Source of the DNA: Amycolatopsis camponoti
GTDB lineage: Bacteria; Actinomycetota; Actinomycetes; Mycobacteriales; Pseudonocardiaceae
Assembly: GCF_902497555.1 (NCBI RefSeq)
Contig: NZ_CABVGP010000002.1
Span: 446,501 to 510,500 of the forward strand
Direction: 5' to 3'
DNA length: 64,000 bases
The notes under the pieces were generated by a model. That model had not been told where the DNA came from and ran no database searches. It was given only the letters and a program-made list of their open reading frames with translations. Shown here piece after piece: positions 13,643 to 22,221 of the stretch. Position 1 is the stretch's first letter, and every line of letters starts with the position of its first letter. The translations under genes and the position numbers were made by a program.

Positions 13643-15135
13643 TGGCTTCCGTCCCGACGGTCACGACCGAGCTCGGGGCGCTGGTGGGGCTGGCGGGCGA
13701 CGGCGTCCGCCGGTGGCGCGGGATCCCGTACGCCCGCCCGCCGGTCGGGGAGCTGCGGTGGAAGGCGCCGCGGCCGCCGTCGCTCTCGGGCGGCGTGCAC
13801 GTCGCGACGGAGTACGGGCCGCACGCGATGCAGGCACCGGACCCGATGAACCCTTCCGCCGTGTGCGACGAGGACTGCCTGTACCTCAACGTCTGCACGC
13901 CGGAAGGCCCGGTCCCCGAGGGCGGCTGGCCGGTGCTGTTCTGGCTGCACGGCGGCGGCTACCGCGTCGGCCACGGCGAGCAGCTCGGTGACGGCGAGGA
14001 GTTCGCACGCGCCGGGATCGTCGTCGTCACGATCAACTACCGCCTCGGCTCGCTCGGCTTCCTGCACCTCGCCGGCCTCTTCGGCGAGCCGGAAGCGGAC
14101 GCCGGCGTGTGCGGGTTCCTCGACCAGGTCGAGGCCCTGAAATGGGTGCGCCGCAACATCTCCGCGTTCGGCGGCGACCCCGATCGGATCACCGTCTATG
14201 GCGTCTCGGCGGGCGCGAAGAGCGTCGGGAACCTGATGGGCAGCCCGCTGGGCACGGGGTTGTTCGCCCAGGCGATCAGCAGCAGCGGCGGCGCGGACCA
14301 CGTCGCGACGCCGGAGGCCGGGACCGCGCTGGCCCGGCGGCTCCTGGACGAGGTCGGCTGCCACGACGTCGAAGCGCTGCGCGCCTTGCCGGCGAAGGAG
14401 TTCGTCGAGGCGCAGGAACGGATCCTCACCGGTTTCCAGGCGCTGTGGCTGTGGCGGCCGACGCTGCACCCCCGTGTGCTGCCGGAGGTGCCGATCGAGC
14501 CGATCCGCCGGGGGAGCGCGGCCGGCGTCTCGCTGCTCGTGGGCTGCAACAGCAACGAAGGCAGCACGTACGCGCTGATGCTCGGCGACGACGTCGCGAC
14601 GGCTCCGGCGAGCGGCGTGCTGAACGGAATCCTCGGCGACGAAGGAGCTTCGCGGCTTCTCGAGACGTACCTTCGCCGCGTCCCCGACCTGAAGTCCGCG
14701 AAGATCGCCGCGATGGGCGACGAGCGCTACGGCGTCCCGACGCAGCGCCTCGCCGACGCGCAGTCCGCCTACGCGGCCGTCTACCGCTACCGCATCGACA
14801 TCGCCGCGCCCGGCGTGCCCGAACAGCTCGACGGCGGCCACGGCACCGAGACGACGATGGCCTGGAAGACGCCGCTGCCGCTCGCCACGCAGGGCTCCGC
14901 CGTCAACCCGAAGCGCGAACGCGCGGCACTGCTCATCCACCGCAGCTGGGTGCGGTTCATCCGGGACGGCGTCGCGGACGCCGACGGTCCCGAATGGCCG
15001 CCGTACGGCCCCGAACTGCGGCCGGTGCTCGTTTTCCGGGAAGACACGGATCTGGTGCTCGACCCACGATCCGACGAGCGGAACGCCTGGGGCGACACGG
15101 AATGGGAGTCCGGGACCTGGTTCCCGGTGACCTGA
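13642..15135 (+). CDS. carboxylesterase / lipase family alpha/beta-hydrolase
   Basis: Type-B carboxylesterase of 497 aa hydrolysing ester bonds; the natural substrate is unknown. It has the N-terminal RWRGIPYARPPVGELRW signature, EDCLYLNV, the oxyanion HGGGY, and the nucleophile in YGVSAGA (GxSxG with Val in place of the usual Glu). The acid Glu is likely in CNSNEGS and the His in GGHGTE. There is no signal peptide. The start ATG overlaps the kinase stop (TGATG), so it is probably the third gene of the two-component operon. Confidence 0.88.
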   Translation: MASVPTVTTELGALVGLAGDGVRRWRGIPYARPPVGELRWKAPRPPSLSGGVHVATEYGPHAMQAPDPMNPSAVCDEDCLYLNVCTPEGPVPEGGWPVLFWLHGGGYRVGHGEQLGDGEEFARAGIVVVTINYRLGSLGFLHLAGLFGEPEADAGVCGFLDQVEALKWVRRNISAFGGDPDRITVYGVSAGAKSVGNLMGSPLGTGLFAQAISSSGGADHVATPEAGTALARRLLDEVGCHDVEALRALPAKEFVEAQERILTGFQALWLWRPTLHPRVLPEVPIEPIRRGSAAGVSLLVGCNSNEGSTYALMLGDDVATAPASGVLNGILGDEGASRLLETYLRRVPDLKSAKIAAMGDERYGVPTQRLADAQSAYAAVYRYRIDIAAPGVPEQLDGGHGTETTMAWKTPLPLATQGSAVNPKRERAALLIHRSWVRFIRDGVADADGPEWPPYGPELRPVLVFREDTDLVLDPRSDERNAWGDTEWESGTWFPVT

Positions 15136-15226
15136 GACCGTTCCTTCACCCGTTGTTCACTTCGAACCGGACCCCTCCCGCGTCAAATGGGCGAAGGCCC
15201 TGAAGGGCCGTCGAGGGGAGTGGCTC

Positions 15227-16306
15227 GTGAAACGCCGGGTGTCCATCGGGCTGGCCGTGGTGCTGTTGCTGGCCGTCGTCGCCGTGATCATCTGGGGCCG
15301 GGGGGACGACACCGCGCGGGGTGGCGACCTGACCACCGTGCGCGGCGTGATCGGTTCGGAGAAGCAGGCCTTCTTCACCGACCAGCGCGTCGTCGACGCG
15401 TTCGCCCGCCACGGCTTGAAGGTCGAAGTGGACACCGCGGGGTCGCGGCAGATCGCGACGACCGTCGACCTCGGGAAGTACGCGTTCGCGTTCCCGTCGT
15501 CGTCGCCCGCCGCGCAGAAGATCCAGCGCGACCGCAAGGTGACCACGGTCTACACGCCGTTCCAGTCGCCGATGGCGATCGCCACCTTCGAGCCGATCGC
15601 GCAGCTGCTGAAGGCGAACGGCGTGGTGCACAAGGGCGCCGGCGACTACGACGTCCTCGACATCGCGAAGTACCTCGACCTGGCGAAGGCCGGGACGCGC
15701 TGGGACCAGCTGCCCGGCAACACCGCGTACCCGGCGCGCAAGAACGTCCTCGTCACGACGACCGACCCGCGCGAGTCGAACTCCGCCGCGATGTACCTGT
15801 CGATCGTTTCCTTCGTGGCGAACGGCAACACCGTCGTCAGCACGCCCGACCAGGAGGCGAAGGTGCTGCCCGCGGTGTCGAAGCTGTTCCTGGACCAGGG
15901 GTACACGCAGAACAGCACCGAAGGGCCGTTCGAGGACTACCTGGCGGCGGGGATGGGGAAGACGCCGCTCGCGCTGATCTACGAGTCGCAGTTCGTCGAC
16001 CGGGTCGTGCGCGGCGACGGCTCGATCCGGCCGGACATGCGCATGATCTACACCGCGCCGACGGTGTACTCGAAGCACACGCTCGTCCCGCTCTCCGGTG
16101 ACGGCGACAAGGTGGGGCAGCTCCTCGCGACCGACCCTGAGCTGGGCGAGCTCGCCGCGACCTTCGGGTTCCGCACGAACAACCCGCAGCTGTTCGCGGA
16201 CGTCGCCGCCCCGGCGCACGCGCCGGCCGACCTCGTGGACGCCGTCGAACCGCCGTCGTTCGAGACCCTCGAACGGCTGCTCGACGCCGTCGGCAAGCAG
16301 TACTGA
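15227..16306 (+). CDS. membrane-anchored solute-binding-like protein of the TelA/vWA operon
   Basis: Protein of 359 aa with one N-terminal hydrophobic segment (residues about 5-24) and no lipobox, so it is probably anchored with the bulk outside. The body resembles a periplasmic-binding-protein fold. I see no catalytic motif. The start is GTG 15227, with GGGGAG upstream. It is the first gene of a tight operon with telA, a vWA lipoprotein that also has a binding-protein-like domain, and an xpaC-like gene. The shared binding-protein theme suggests that these two extracellular proteins work together. The function is unknown. Confidence 0.7.
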   Translation: MKRRVSIGLAVVLLLAVVAVIIWGRGDDTARGGDLTTVRGVIGSEKQAFFTDQRVVDAFARHGLKVEVDTAGSRQIATTVDLGKYAFAFPSSSPAAQKIQRDRKVTTVYTPFQSPMAIATFEPIAQLLKANGVVHKGAGDYDVLDIAKYLDLAKAGTRWDQLPGNTAYPARKNVLVTTTDPRESNSAAMYLSIVSFVANGNTVVSTPDQEAKVLPAVSKLFLDQGYTQNSTEGPFEDYLAAGMGKTPLALIYESQFVDRVVRGDGSIRPDMRMIYTAPTVYSKHTLVPLSGDGDKVGQLLATDPELGELAATFGFRTNNPQLFADVAAPAHAPADLVDAVEPPSFETLERLLDAVGKQY

Positions 16307-16307
16307 C

Positions 16308-17438
16308 ATGGACGAGTTCACCCTCGCGCCGCCCGAGCCGGTGACGGCGATCCCGGTCGAGCGCGCCGCCGGGCTCATCACGCTCAGCGACGACACCCGG
16401 TCGGAAGTCGCCGTTCGCGCCGCGAAGTTCGCTTCGCGGCTGGAAGCCCTCGACGTCCGGTCGCCGGAGTTCACGGACCTCTTGGACGAGCTGCTGGCCG
16501 TCGGCGAGGCCGACATGCGGGCCGCGGCCGGCGTCGCGGGGTCGATGCTGGACCGGTCCCTGCGCAGCGCGGCCTCCCCGCAGGACGGGGTCACGACGAG
16601 TCTCACCAGCCTGCGCCGCACCGTCGCCGAGCTGGACCCGGCGAAGCTCCCGCTGACCGGGCGCAAGCTGCTCGGGATGTTCCCGGTCGCCCAGGGCGCG
16701 AAGCGGGCCCTGGACCGCTACCGCGCGGCGAACGAGCCGGTCAACGCGCTGGTCGTCGACCTCCGCGGCCGCCAGGACGTCCTGCGTCGCGACAATGCCG
16801 CGATCAAGGGCGAGCGTGAGCGGCTGTGGAAGGTCATGGGGAAGCTCGCCGAGGCGGCCGCGTTCGCCGAGGCCGTCGACGGTGCGATCGAGGCGCAGGC
16901 CGGCGTCTTCGACCTGACGGATCCCGCGCGCGCCAACGCGTTGCGCGCCGACGTGCTGTACCCGATCCGGCAACGCCACCAGGACCTGCTGACCCAGCTC
17001 GCGGTCAGTGCGCAGGGCTACCTCGCGCTGGACCTGGTGCGCAAGAACAACGACGAGCTGGTCCGCGGCGTCGAGCGGGCGGTGTCGACGACCGTGTCCG
17101 CGCTGCGGGTCGCCCTGCTGGTCAGCGGCGCTCTGGCGAGCCAGCGCGACGTCCTCGACGAGGTCGCGGCGCTGCAGGCGACCACCGACGGGCTGATCCG
17201 CGCCAACTCGGAGCTCCTGACGCTGCAGTCCGCGGAGATCCGCAAGGCGAGCGGCGACCCGGCCGTCGCGACCGAGACGATCCGGCAGTCGTTCGACCGG
17301 ATCTACGCCTCGATCGACGCGATCGACGGGTTCCGCGCCGACGCCGTCCGCAGCATGGCGGCGACCGTCGAGTCGCTGTCCGGCGAGATCCGCCGCGCCG
17401 AAGACCATCTGCGGCGCTCGCACGAGGGGGAAGCATGA
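16308..17438 (+). CDS. toxic anion resistance protein TelA family
   Basis: Cytoplasmic protein of 376 aa, predominantly alpha-helical and coiled-coil, of the TelA/KlaA/YaaN family associated with tellurite and other toxic-anion resistance. Recognisable features are the early VERAAGLITLSD segment, the LPLTGRKLLGMFP stretch and the long helical C-terminal half. The mechanism is unknown. It starts one base after the preceding stop and ends in an ATGA overlap with the vWA gene. In Bacillus, yaaN and xpaC are neighbours, and here an XpaC-like gene is two genes downstream, supporting a conserved TelA-XpaC partnership. Confidence 0.88.
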   Translation: MDEFTLAPPEPVTAIPVERAAGLITLSDDTRSEVAVRAAKFASRLEALDVRSPEFTDLLDELLAVGEADMRAAAGVAGSMLDRSLRSAASPQDGVTTSLTSLRRTVAELDPAKLPLTGRKLLGMFPVAQGAKRALDRYRAANEPVNALVVDLRGRQDVLRRDNAAIKGERERLWKVMGKLAEAAAFAEAVDGAIEAQAGVFDLTDPARANALRADVLYPIRQRHQDLLTQLAVSAQGYLALDLVRKNNDELVRGVERAVSTTVSALRVALLVSGALASQRDVLDEVAALQATTDGLIRANSELLTLQSAEIRKASGDPAVATETIRQSFDRIYASIDAIDGFRADAVRSMAATVESLSGEIRRAEDHLRRSHEGEA

Positions 17439-19051
17439 TCAGGAAAGTTCTCGCGCTGGCGCTGGGCGCGGCCTTGCTGGCCGGGTGTTCCGAACCCTCT
17501 TCGTCGGCGCCTCTCGGCGACCCCGAGCCGGGGACGCTGCGGATCCTCGCGGGCAGCGAACTGGCGGACATGCAGCCGGTGCTCGACGAAGCCGCTCGCG
17601 CCACCGGAGTGACGGTCAAGTTCACCTTTACCGGGACCCTCGAAGGCGCCGAAGCGCTGGCGAACGGCAGCGTCGACGGCAAGTACGACGCCGTCTGGTT
17701 CTCCTCGAACCGTTATCCCGCGGGCATTCCCGAAGCGGCGAAACGACTCGGGAACCAGGTGAAGATCATGAGCTCGCCGGTGGTGCTGGGGCTGGCGTCG
17801 TCCGTGGTGCAGCGGCTCGGCTGGGCGGGCAAGCCCGTCAGCTGGGGCGAGATCGCCGCGCAGGCGGGGAAGAAGGCGTTCAGCTACGGGATGACGGACC
17901 CGTCGGCGTCGAACTCGGGGTTCTCGGCGCTGGTCGGCGTCGCGTCGGCGCTCGCGGGCGCGGGCAACGCGATCGACGCCCAGCAGATCGCTTCGGTGAC
18001 TCCGCAGCTGACGCAGTTCTTCAGCGCCCAGGCGCTTTCGGCCGGGTCGTCAGGCTGGCTGTCGGACGCGTACACGCGGCGCGCGACCGGCCAGGACCCG
18101 GGGCAGAAGGTCGACGGGCTGATCAACTACGAGTCCGTGCTGCTCTCGGCGAACGCGTCCGGGAAGCTGCCCGAACCGCTGACGCTCGTCTACCCGAGCG
18201 ACGGCGTCGTCACGGCGGACTACCCGCTTTCCTTGCTGGCCGACGCCGGTTCGGACGCGCGTTCCGCGCACCAGCGGCTTTCGGACTACCTGCGGACGCC
18301 CGGCGTCCAGAAGAAGATCATGGAGACCACGCAGCGGCGGCCGGTGGTCCCGGGCGTCGCGTTGGCACCGCAGTTCGCGGCGCACGACCTCGTCGAGCTG
18401 CCGTTCCCGGCGACGCAGCAGGCGGTCGACGCGCTGCTCCAGGCCTACTTCGACAAGATCCGGCGGCCGTCGCGGACGCTGTACGTGCTCGACACTTCCG
18501 GGTCGATGAAGGGCGACCGCATCGACTCGCTGCGGAGCGCGCTGGTCGGGCTGACGGGCGCGGACACGTCGCTGACCGGGCGGTTCCGGCGGTTCCGGAG
18601 CCGGGAGGAGGTGACGATGTTGCCGTTCGACTCGAGTCCTTCGCGGCCTTCGACGTTCACCGTGCCGGAGCAGAACCCCCAGGGCGAGCTGGACCGCATC
18701 AAGGCGTTCGCCGAGGGGCTGTCGGCCGGCGGCGGGACGGCGATCTACGACAGCCTGTCCGAGGCCTACCGGGTGCTGGAACCCTTGGCGGCGCGCGATC
18801 CCGACCGGTTCACCTCGATCGTCCTGATGACCGACGGCGAGAACGCGAACGGCTCGTCGTTGGCGGACTTCCAGGCGTCGTTCGGCTCGCTGCCGCCCGC
18901 CATGAAGCAGGTGCCGGTGTTCACCGTGCTGTTCGGGGAGGGCAGCAGCGACGAGCTGACCCAGGTCGCCGGGTCCACCGGCGGCAAGGTGTTCGACGCG
19001 CGGAAAGTCCAGCTGTCCAGCGTGTTCCAGGAGATCCGCGGGTACCAATGA
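17435..19051 (+). CDS. lipoprotein with binding-protein-like and von Willebrand factor A domains
   Basis: Predicted lipoprotein of 538 aa with lipobox LLAGC near residues 17-21. The N-terminal two-thirds (about 30-345) resembles an extracellular solute-binding protein. The C-terminal part (about 350-538) is a vWA domain with a MIDAS motif DTSGSMKG and later TDGEN, expected to bind a divalent metal and mediate protein contacts. Translationally coupled to telA upstream and the xpaC-like gene downstream (ATGA overlaps). The fusion of a binding-protein fold to vWA suggests an envelope sensor or adaptor. The ligand is unknown. Confidence 0.83.
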   Translation: MIRKVLALALGAALLAGCSEPSSSAPLGDPEPGTLRILAGSELADMQPVLDEAARATGVTVKFTFTGTLEGAEALANGSVDGKYDAVWFSSNRYPAGIPEAAKRLGNQVKIMSSPVVLGLASSVVQRLGWAGKPVSWGEIAAQAGKKAFSYGMTDPSASNSGFSALVGVASALAGAGNAIDAQQIASVTPQLTQFFSAQALSAGSSGWLSDAYTRRATGQDPGQKVDGLINYESVLLSANASGKLPEPLTLVYPSDGVVTADYPLSLLADAGSDARSAHQRLSDYLRTPGVQKKIMETTQRRPVVPGVALAPQFAAHDLVELPFPATQQAVDALLQAYFDKIRRPSRTLYVLDTSGSMKGDRIDSLRSALVGLTGADTSLTGRFRRFRSREEVTMLPFDSSPSRPSTFTVPEQNPQGELDRIKAFAEGLSAGGGTAIYDSLSEAYRVLEPLAARDPDRFTSIVLMTDGENANGSSLADFQASFGSLPPAMKQVPVFTVLFGEGSSDELTQVAGSTGGKVFDARKVQLSSVFQEIRGYQ

Positions 19052-19614
19052 TGCTGCGCTACCTGGGGTCGACCAAGAACCTCCTCGGCTGCGTCGGAGG
19101 GCTTCTTGGTGTCGTGCTGTACCTGACCGGCGTGGTCGGGTGGTTCTGGCCGTTCGTCGTGGTGGCGTTGTACCTGGTGGGGGCGCTGCTCGCGCCTTCC
19201 GAGAAGGTCCGGTTGGTGCCGGACACCTCGGCCGAGCTGCGCTCTTCGCTGGAAGTCCTGGTGCGCCGGGTCTCGGCGCAGGCTTCGCGCATGCCGACGT
19301 CCACTGTGGACACCGTGGGGCGCATCGCCGAAGTCCTGCGGGACCTGCTGTCGCAGCCTGCGCGGCTCGCGGCCGATCCCGACCTGCAGCACTCGGTCGG
19401 ACGGTTGGCGCGCACGGATCTGCCGCTGTCGCTGGAAACCTATTTGAACCTGCCGTGGTGGTTCGCTTCGCGGCGGACCGGTGCGGGCGAAGAACTGGTG
19501 GCGCAGCTGGGTTTGCTCGAGGCGGAGGCGCACCGGGTGGCCGAGCGGTTCTACGCTTCCGAGGTCGACCGGCAGGCCGATCACACGCGGTATCTGCGGG
19601 ACCGGGACGCGTGA
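19048..19614 (+). CDS. XpaC-like membrane protein
   Basis: Protein of 188 aa with two adjacent N-terminal membrane segments (residues about 10-48, WFWPFVVVALYL) and a soluble helical C-terminus. It resembles the XpaC (5-bromo-4-chloroindolyl phosphate hydrolysis) family, named for a phenotype and without a proven enzymatic role. It is the last gene of the operon, and the start overlaps the vWA stop by ATGA. An in-frame ATG follows immediately (19051), so the first residue is uncertain by one codon. Confidence 0.72.
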   Translation: MMLRYLGSTKNLLGCVGGLLGVVLYLTGVVGWFWPFVVVALYLVGALLAPSEKVRLVPDTSAELRSSLEVLVRRVSAQASRMPTSTVDTVGRIAEVLRDLLSQPARLAADPDLQHSVGRLARTDLPLSLETYLNLPWWFASRRTGAGEELVAQLGLLEAEAHRVAERFYASEVDRQADHTRYLRDRDA

Positions 19615-19646
19615 ATCCCCGGCCCTACCCTTGTGAGTGATGACGT

Positions 19647-19662
19647 TCGAACACGCGTTCTA
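19647..19662 (+). promoter_or_regulatory. candidate SOS box (LexA site) without an obvious target gene
   Basis: TCGAACACGCGTTCTA closely matches the actinobacterial LexA consensus (CGAAC-N4-GTTC form). It is followed about 29 bp later by a strong ribosome binding site (GAGGAGGGG at 19688-19696) and an ATG at 19700. That reading frame lies antisense to the LmeA-like gene and does not look like a protein. It may be a relic regulatory region of a lost DNA-damage gene. Confidence 0.45.
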
Positions 19663-19697
19663 GTAGCGTTTTCGGTGTCCGGCTCGTCGAGGAGGGG

Positions 19698-20510
19698 TCA
19701 TGAACGGGTGCCGAGGTTCGGCAGGGTCAGTGTCATCGCGGCGGTCGTCAGCCAGCTCAGCAAGTCCGCCAGCGGAATGCGGGAAAGCCGGTCCGGCCAT
19801 TCCTCCGCCACCGTGTGCAACACGAGTTCGTCCTGCCGTGGCTCGACCTTCGTCAGCTTTATGCCCGGCGGGAGTTCCGGCAGGGGAAGCACGATGGGCC
19901 GGAAGCGCTTCGGTGGCCGGAGCTTCCGCTGTCCGATGTGGAGGTTCCGCGGCTCGAGCACCACGGCGTCGTCCTCTACCCGGGCCGCCAACGTCAGGTG
20001 GCCCCACTGCGGCTTCTTGGCCCAGTGGATCTGGAGCAGTCCGCTTCCGGCCGGGGCGGCGACGATCCCGGGGCGGACTTTCGCCACCCGTTCGCGCAGC
20101 ACGTCCGCGGACACGGCGATCCGCAGTTCGACGCGGGCCGGCTTGGCGGCCGGCGTGGGCAGCGAGCGGAGGCGGACGTCTTCGGCGAGCACGGTGACCC
20201 GGCGCAGCGGAATGCTGCCGCCTTCGGGCTCGGGCCAGTCGACGTCCTCGGCGACGATCCGGACGTCCCCGACGCGGCCGGTGGCCAGGCGGAGGCTGTC
20301 GGCCGGGTAGTCGAGTTCGGTGAGCGTCAGGCCGACGTCGCGGCCGTCGACCTTGGCGGTGAGCCGGCGCCCGACGAGCTGCTCGGTCACGGTGCGCGCC
20401 AAGGCGGCCGGCGTCACCGGGACGTTCGGGAGCAGAGAACGTCCGGCCGCGGCCAGCCCGGCCAGTTCGGGCCAGGGCGACCAGCCGTCGAACCACCTGC
20501 CGTCGCTCAT
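19698..20510 (-). CDS. LmeA-like / DUF2993-type protein
   Basis: Protein of 270 aa without a clear signal peptide or membrane segment. The pattern of repeated beta-rich segments with DVRIVAEDV and VTVLAEDVRL, then a C-terminal helix with PLADLLSWL, resembles the DUF2993/LmeA family. Mycobacterial LmeA is a lipid-binding factor involved in lipomannan maturation. That assignment here is by overall pattern only. The start is ATG 20510 with a weak ribosome binding site. It is transcribed convergently with the TelA operon, and the two genes end about 84 bp apart. Confidence 0.5.
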   Translation of the reverse strand: MSDGRWFDGWSPWPELAGLAAAGRSLLPNVPVTPAALARTVTEQLVGRRLTAKVDGRDVGLTLTELDYPADSLRLATGRVGDVRIVAEDVDWPEPEGGSIPLRRVTVLAEDVRLRSLPTPAAKPARVELRIAVSADVLRERVAKVRPGIVAAPAGSGLLQIHWAKKPQWGHLTLAARVEDDAVVLEPRNLHIGQRKLRPPKRFRPIVLPLPELPPGIKLTKVEPRQDELVLHTVAEEWPDRLSRIPLADLLSWLTTAAMTLTLPNLGTRS

Positions 20511-20597
20511 CCGTCCAGTGTCGCCGAAGGGGAGGAGGTATGCCGACAGGAGGTCACGCGAAAGCGGCGATTCTCACGCGGCGGTGGTGGTACCGAA

Positions 20598-20671
20598 GAT
20601 GGGTGCGATGGCTTGTCGCACCCATCGACGAGGTGGTGCACCACCTGCCGTCACCGGAGGGGGCGGTGACG
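20598..20671. terminator. cluster of inverted repeats between two minus-strand genes
   Basis: Three inverted repeats lie in tandem: GATGGGTGCGA / TCGCACCCATC (20598-20608 with 20616-20626, perfect 11-bp arms), a 16-bp perfect palindrome AGGTGGTGCACCACCT (20631-20646), and CGTCACCG / CGGTGACG (about 20649-20671). They lie downstream of the small membrane protein gene on its strand and probably act in termination or transcript stability. The central palindrome could also be a protein-binding site. Confidence 0.5.
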
Positions 20672-20707
20672 ACAGGTGGCCGTTCGGAGGGCGGTGTCGC
20701 CCGCCGG

Positions 20708-21001
20708 TCACCGGCCGGCGAACCGGGCGATGATGCCGGTGATGACCAGCCAGAACACCGCGGCCAAGCCGAAGTCGAGGATGACCTGCAGGCTGGCGTT
20801 GTCCACGTTGAACAGCCCCGGCCAGAACAACGCGAGAGGGACCGCCAACGACTTGATGAAGATGAAGAATGCGTTGCCGGCGTTCGCACCGGCGAGCACC
20901 ATGATCATGTAAAGGACTTCGATCCCCGCGAAGATCGCGCCGATCGCCGTGATGACCCGCACGGCCGTGTTCCGTCTGGTGGTGGTTCGCCAAGGAGACA
21001 T
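20708..21001 (-). CDS. small three-helix membrane protein of unknown function
   Basis: A 97-aa protein with three hydrophobic segments (about residues 15-37, 42-65 and 72-93) and a short basic N-terminus. I do not recognise the family; it looks like one of the many small actinobacterial membrane proteins. The start at ATG 21001 lacks a clear ribosome binding site, so it could be leaderless or begin later. Codon composition matches the neighbours and the frame ends cleanly before the inverted-repeat cluster. Confidence 0.6.
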   Translation of the reverse strand: MSPWRTTTRRNTAVRVITAIGAIFAGIEVLYMIMVLAGANAGNAFFIFIKSLAVPLALFWPGLFNVDNASLQVILDFGLAAVFWLVITGIIARFAGR

Positions 21002-21116
21002 GTCCGGAAAATTCCCGGAACGGGTGACCGATCAAACGCTCCAGCCCCAAGATTGCGCCGTTCGGCGGCTCCCGTTGCTCTCTGCCGCCCCTCCCACACG
21101 GTCCGCAGCCCCTCCC

Positions 21117-21200
21117 GATGCCCCTCCAGTCACGCATGATGCCCGCCCAGTCACGCTCGATGCCCCTCCAAACACGCGCGAGGCCCGCCCAGCCACGCGG
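21117..21200. repeat. tandem array of four 21-bp repeats
   Basis: Four imperfect 21-bp units (21117-21137, 21138-21158, 21159-21179, 21180-21200) share GATGCCC(C/G)(T/C)CCAGTCACGC. Units 1 and 3, and units 2 and 4, are closest to each other. The array is non-coding between two minus-strand genes. A 21-bp period is two DNA turns and also seven codons; a 61-residue minus-strand ORF across it repeats a VxGxAS-like heptad, but I do not accept that as a gene. Confidence 0.8.
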
Positions 21201-21274
21201 GTTCGGTCCTTGATCACTCGAGTTCCGGGGTTGGTGCCCTCGGCCGGGGTTCGCGTTTCGTCGGTTCGCGACCG

Positions 21275-22177
21275 TCACCGCGGTCCGGCGTCACCCAGCA
21301 ACCGGGCGATGGCCCAATCCTGCACGGCGAGCCCCACCGACTTGAACACCGTTCGTCCACCCACCGCCGGCGGCGTCCGCAACGCGTCACCGAACTCGAC
21401 CAACGAGGAGCGCTTCATCAACCCACTCTCCACCGCGTGGATCACCTCGCCGGCCTCTTCGAGCACGGCCTCGACCTGATCCACCACGACACACCCGGCG
21501 GTGCCGAGCAGCTCAGCCGGAAGCTCCCGCATGGAAGGCAGATAGGACCCGATCGCGTTGACGTGGACCTGCTCGGGCAGATCGTCCACTGCGAAGAGAG
21601 GAGTCGAAGACGAAGTAGCGCAGCACACGATCTCCGCATCGGCGACCGCGTCGGCAGCCGACCCTGCGACCCGCGTCGCGATTCCCGGGAACTCGGCACG
21701 CAGACGGTCCGCGAACCCGTGAGCACGCGACGGATCCCTTCCGAACACCGCCAGCCGGCTCACCGGCCGGACCGCCGCCATCGCCCGCACCTGGTCGGCG
21801 GCCTGGGCACCGGTGCCCAGGAGAGCCAAGCGGCTGGCGGAGGCCGGCGCGAGCAGGTCCGTCGCGACGCCGGACGCCGCGCCCGTGCGCAGCGTGGTCA
21901 CCTCGATCGCGTCGGCGACCAGCTGGCCCGCGGCCGTGTTCCACACCAGCGTCCCCAGGATCATCGGCGTGCGGCCGGCGACGAGACTGAGCGTCTTGAC
22001 CACCGTCGTCGACGTCGGCGTGTGGCACGCGCTCATCACCAACGTCGTGCCGCCACCGAAGGACAACCGTTGTGGCATCACGAAACGGCCGGCGGCGAGG
22101 TCGAGGAAGGCTTCCCGCACCGCGTCGACGGCGGCGCTCATCGGCACGGCCGCCCGGACGGCGTGAGCATCGAGCAT
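21275..22177 (-). CDS. ornithine cyclodeaminase / mu-crystallin family protein
   Basis: NAD(P)-binding protein of 300 aa in the OCD/mu-crystallin family, which includes ornithine cyclodeaminase, alanine dehydrogenase, ketimine reductases and siderophore-precursor enzymes. It has a Rossmann motif LLGTGAQAADQ near residue 120, the N-terminal MPQRLSF and a conserved TLRTGAASGVATDLLA stretch. The substrate cannot be deduced. The start ATG 22177 is divergent from the pentapeptide gene, with only 44 bp between. Confidence 0.85.
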   Translation of the reverse strand: MLDAHAVRAAVPMSAAVDAVREAFLDLAAGRFVMPQRLSFGGGTTLVMSACHTPTSTTVVKTLSLVAGRTPMILGTLVWNTAAGQLVADAIEVTTLRTGAASGVATDLLAPASASRLALLGTGAQAADQVRAMAAVRPVSRLAVFGRDPSRAHGFADRLRAEFPGIATRVAGSAADAVADAEIVCCATSSSTPLFAVDDLPEQVHVNAIGSYLPSMRELPAELLGTAGCVVVDQVEAVLEEAGEVIHAVESGLMKRSSLVEFGDALRTPPAVGGRTVFKSVGLAVQDWAIARLLGDAGPR

Positions 22178-22221
22178 GAAGGGACCCTTCGAAGTCGGAA
22201 ACCTGCGGCTAGCCTGACGAG

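Noticed and set aside
19700..20197. Plus-strand ORF after the SOS box
   Set aside because: Composition is Ser/Arg/Ala shadow-like and it is antisense to the LmeA-like gene; only the regulatory signals look real.
20540..21139. Plus-strand ORF with a strong ribosome binding site (GGGGAGG, 4 nt before ATG 20540)
   Set aside because: The signal is good, but the first 60 residues match nothing, cross three inverted repeats, and the rest is antisense to the small membrane protein gene.
21032..21217. Small minus-strand ORF with a seven-residue repeat
   Set aside because: The repeat follows simply from the 21-bp DNA array; there is no ribosome binding site, and frames on both strands show repeats equally.
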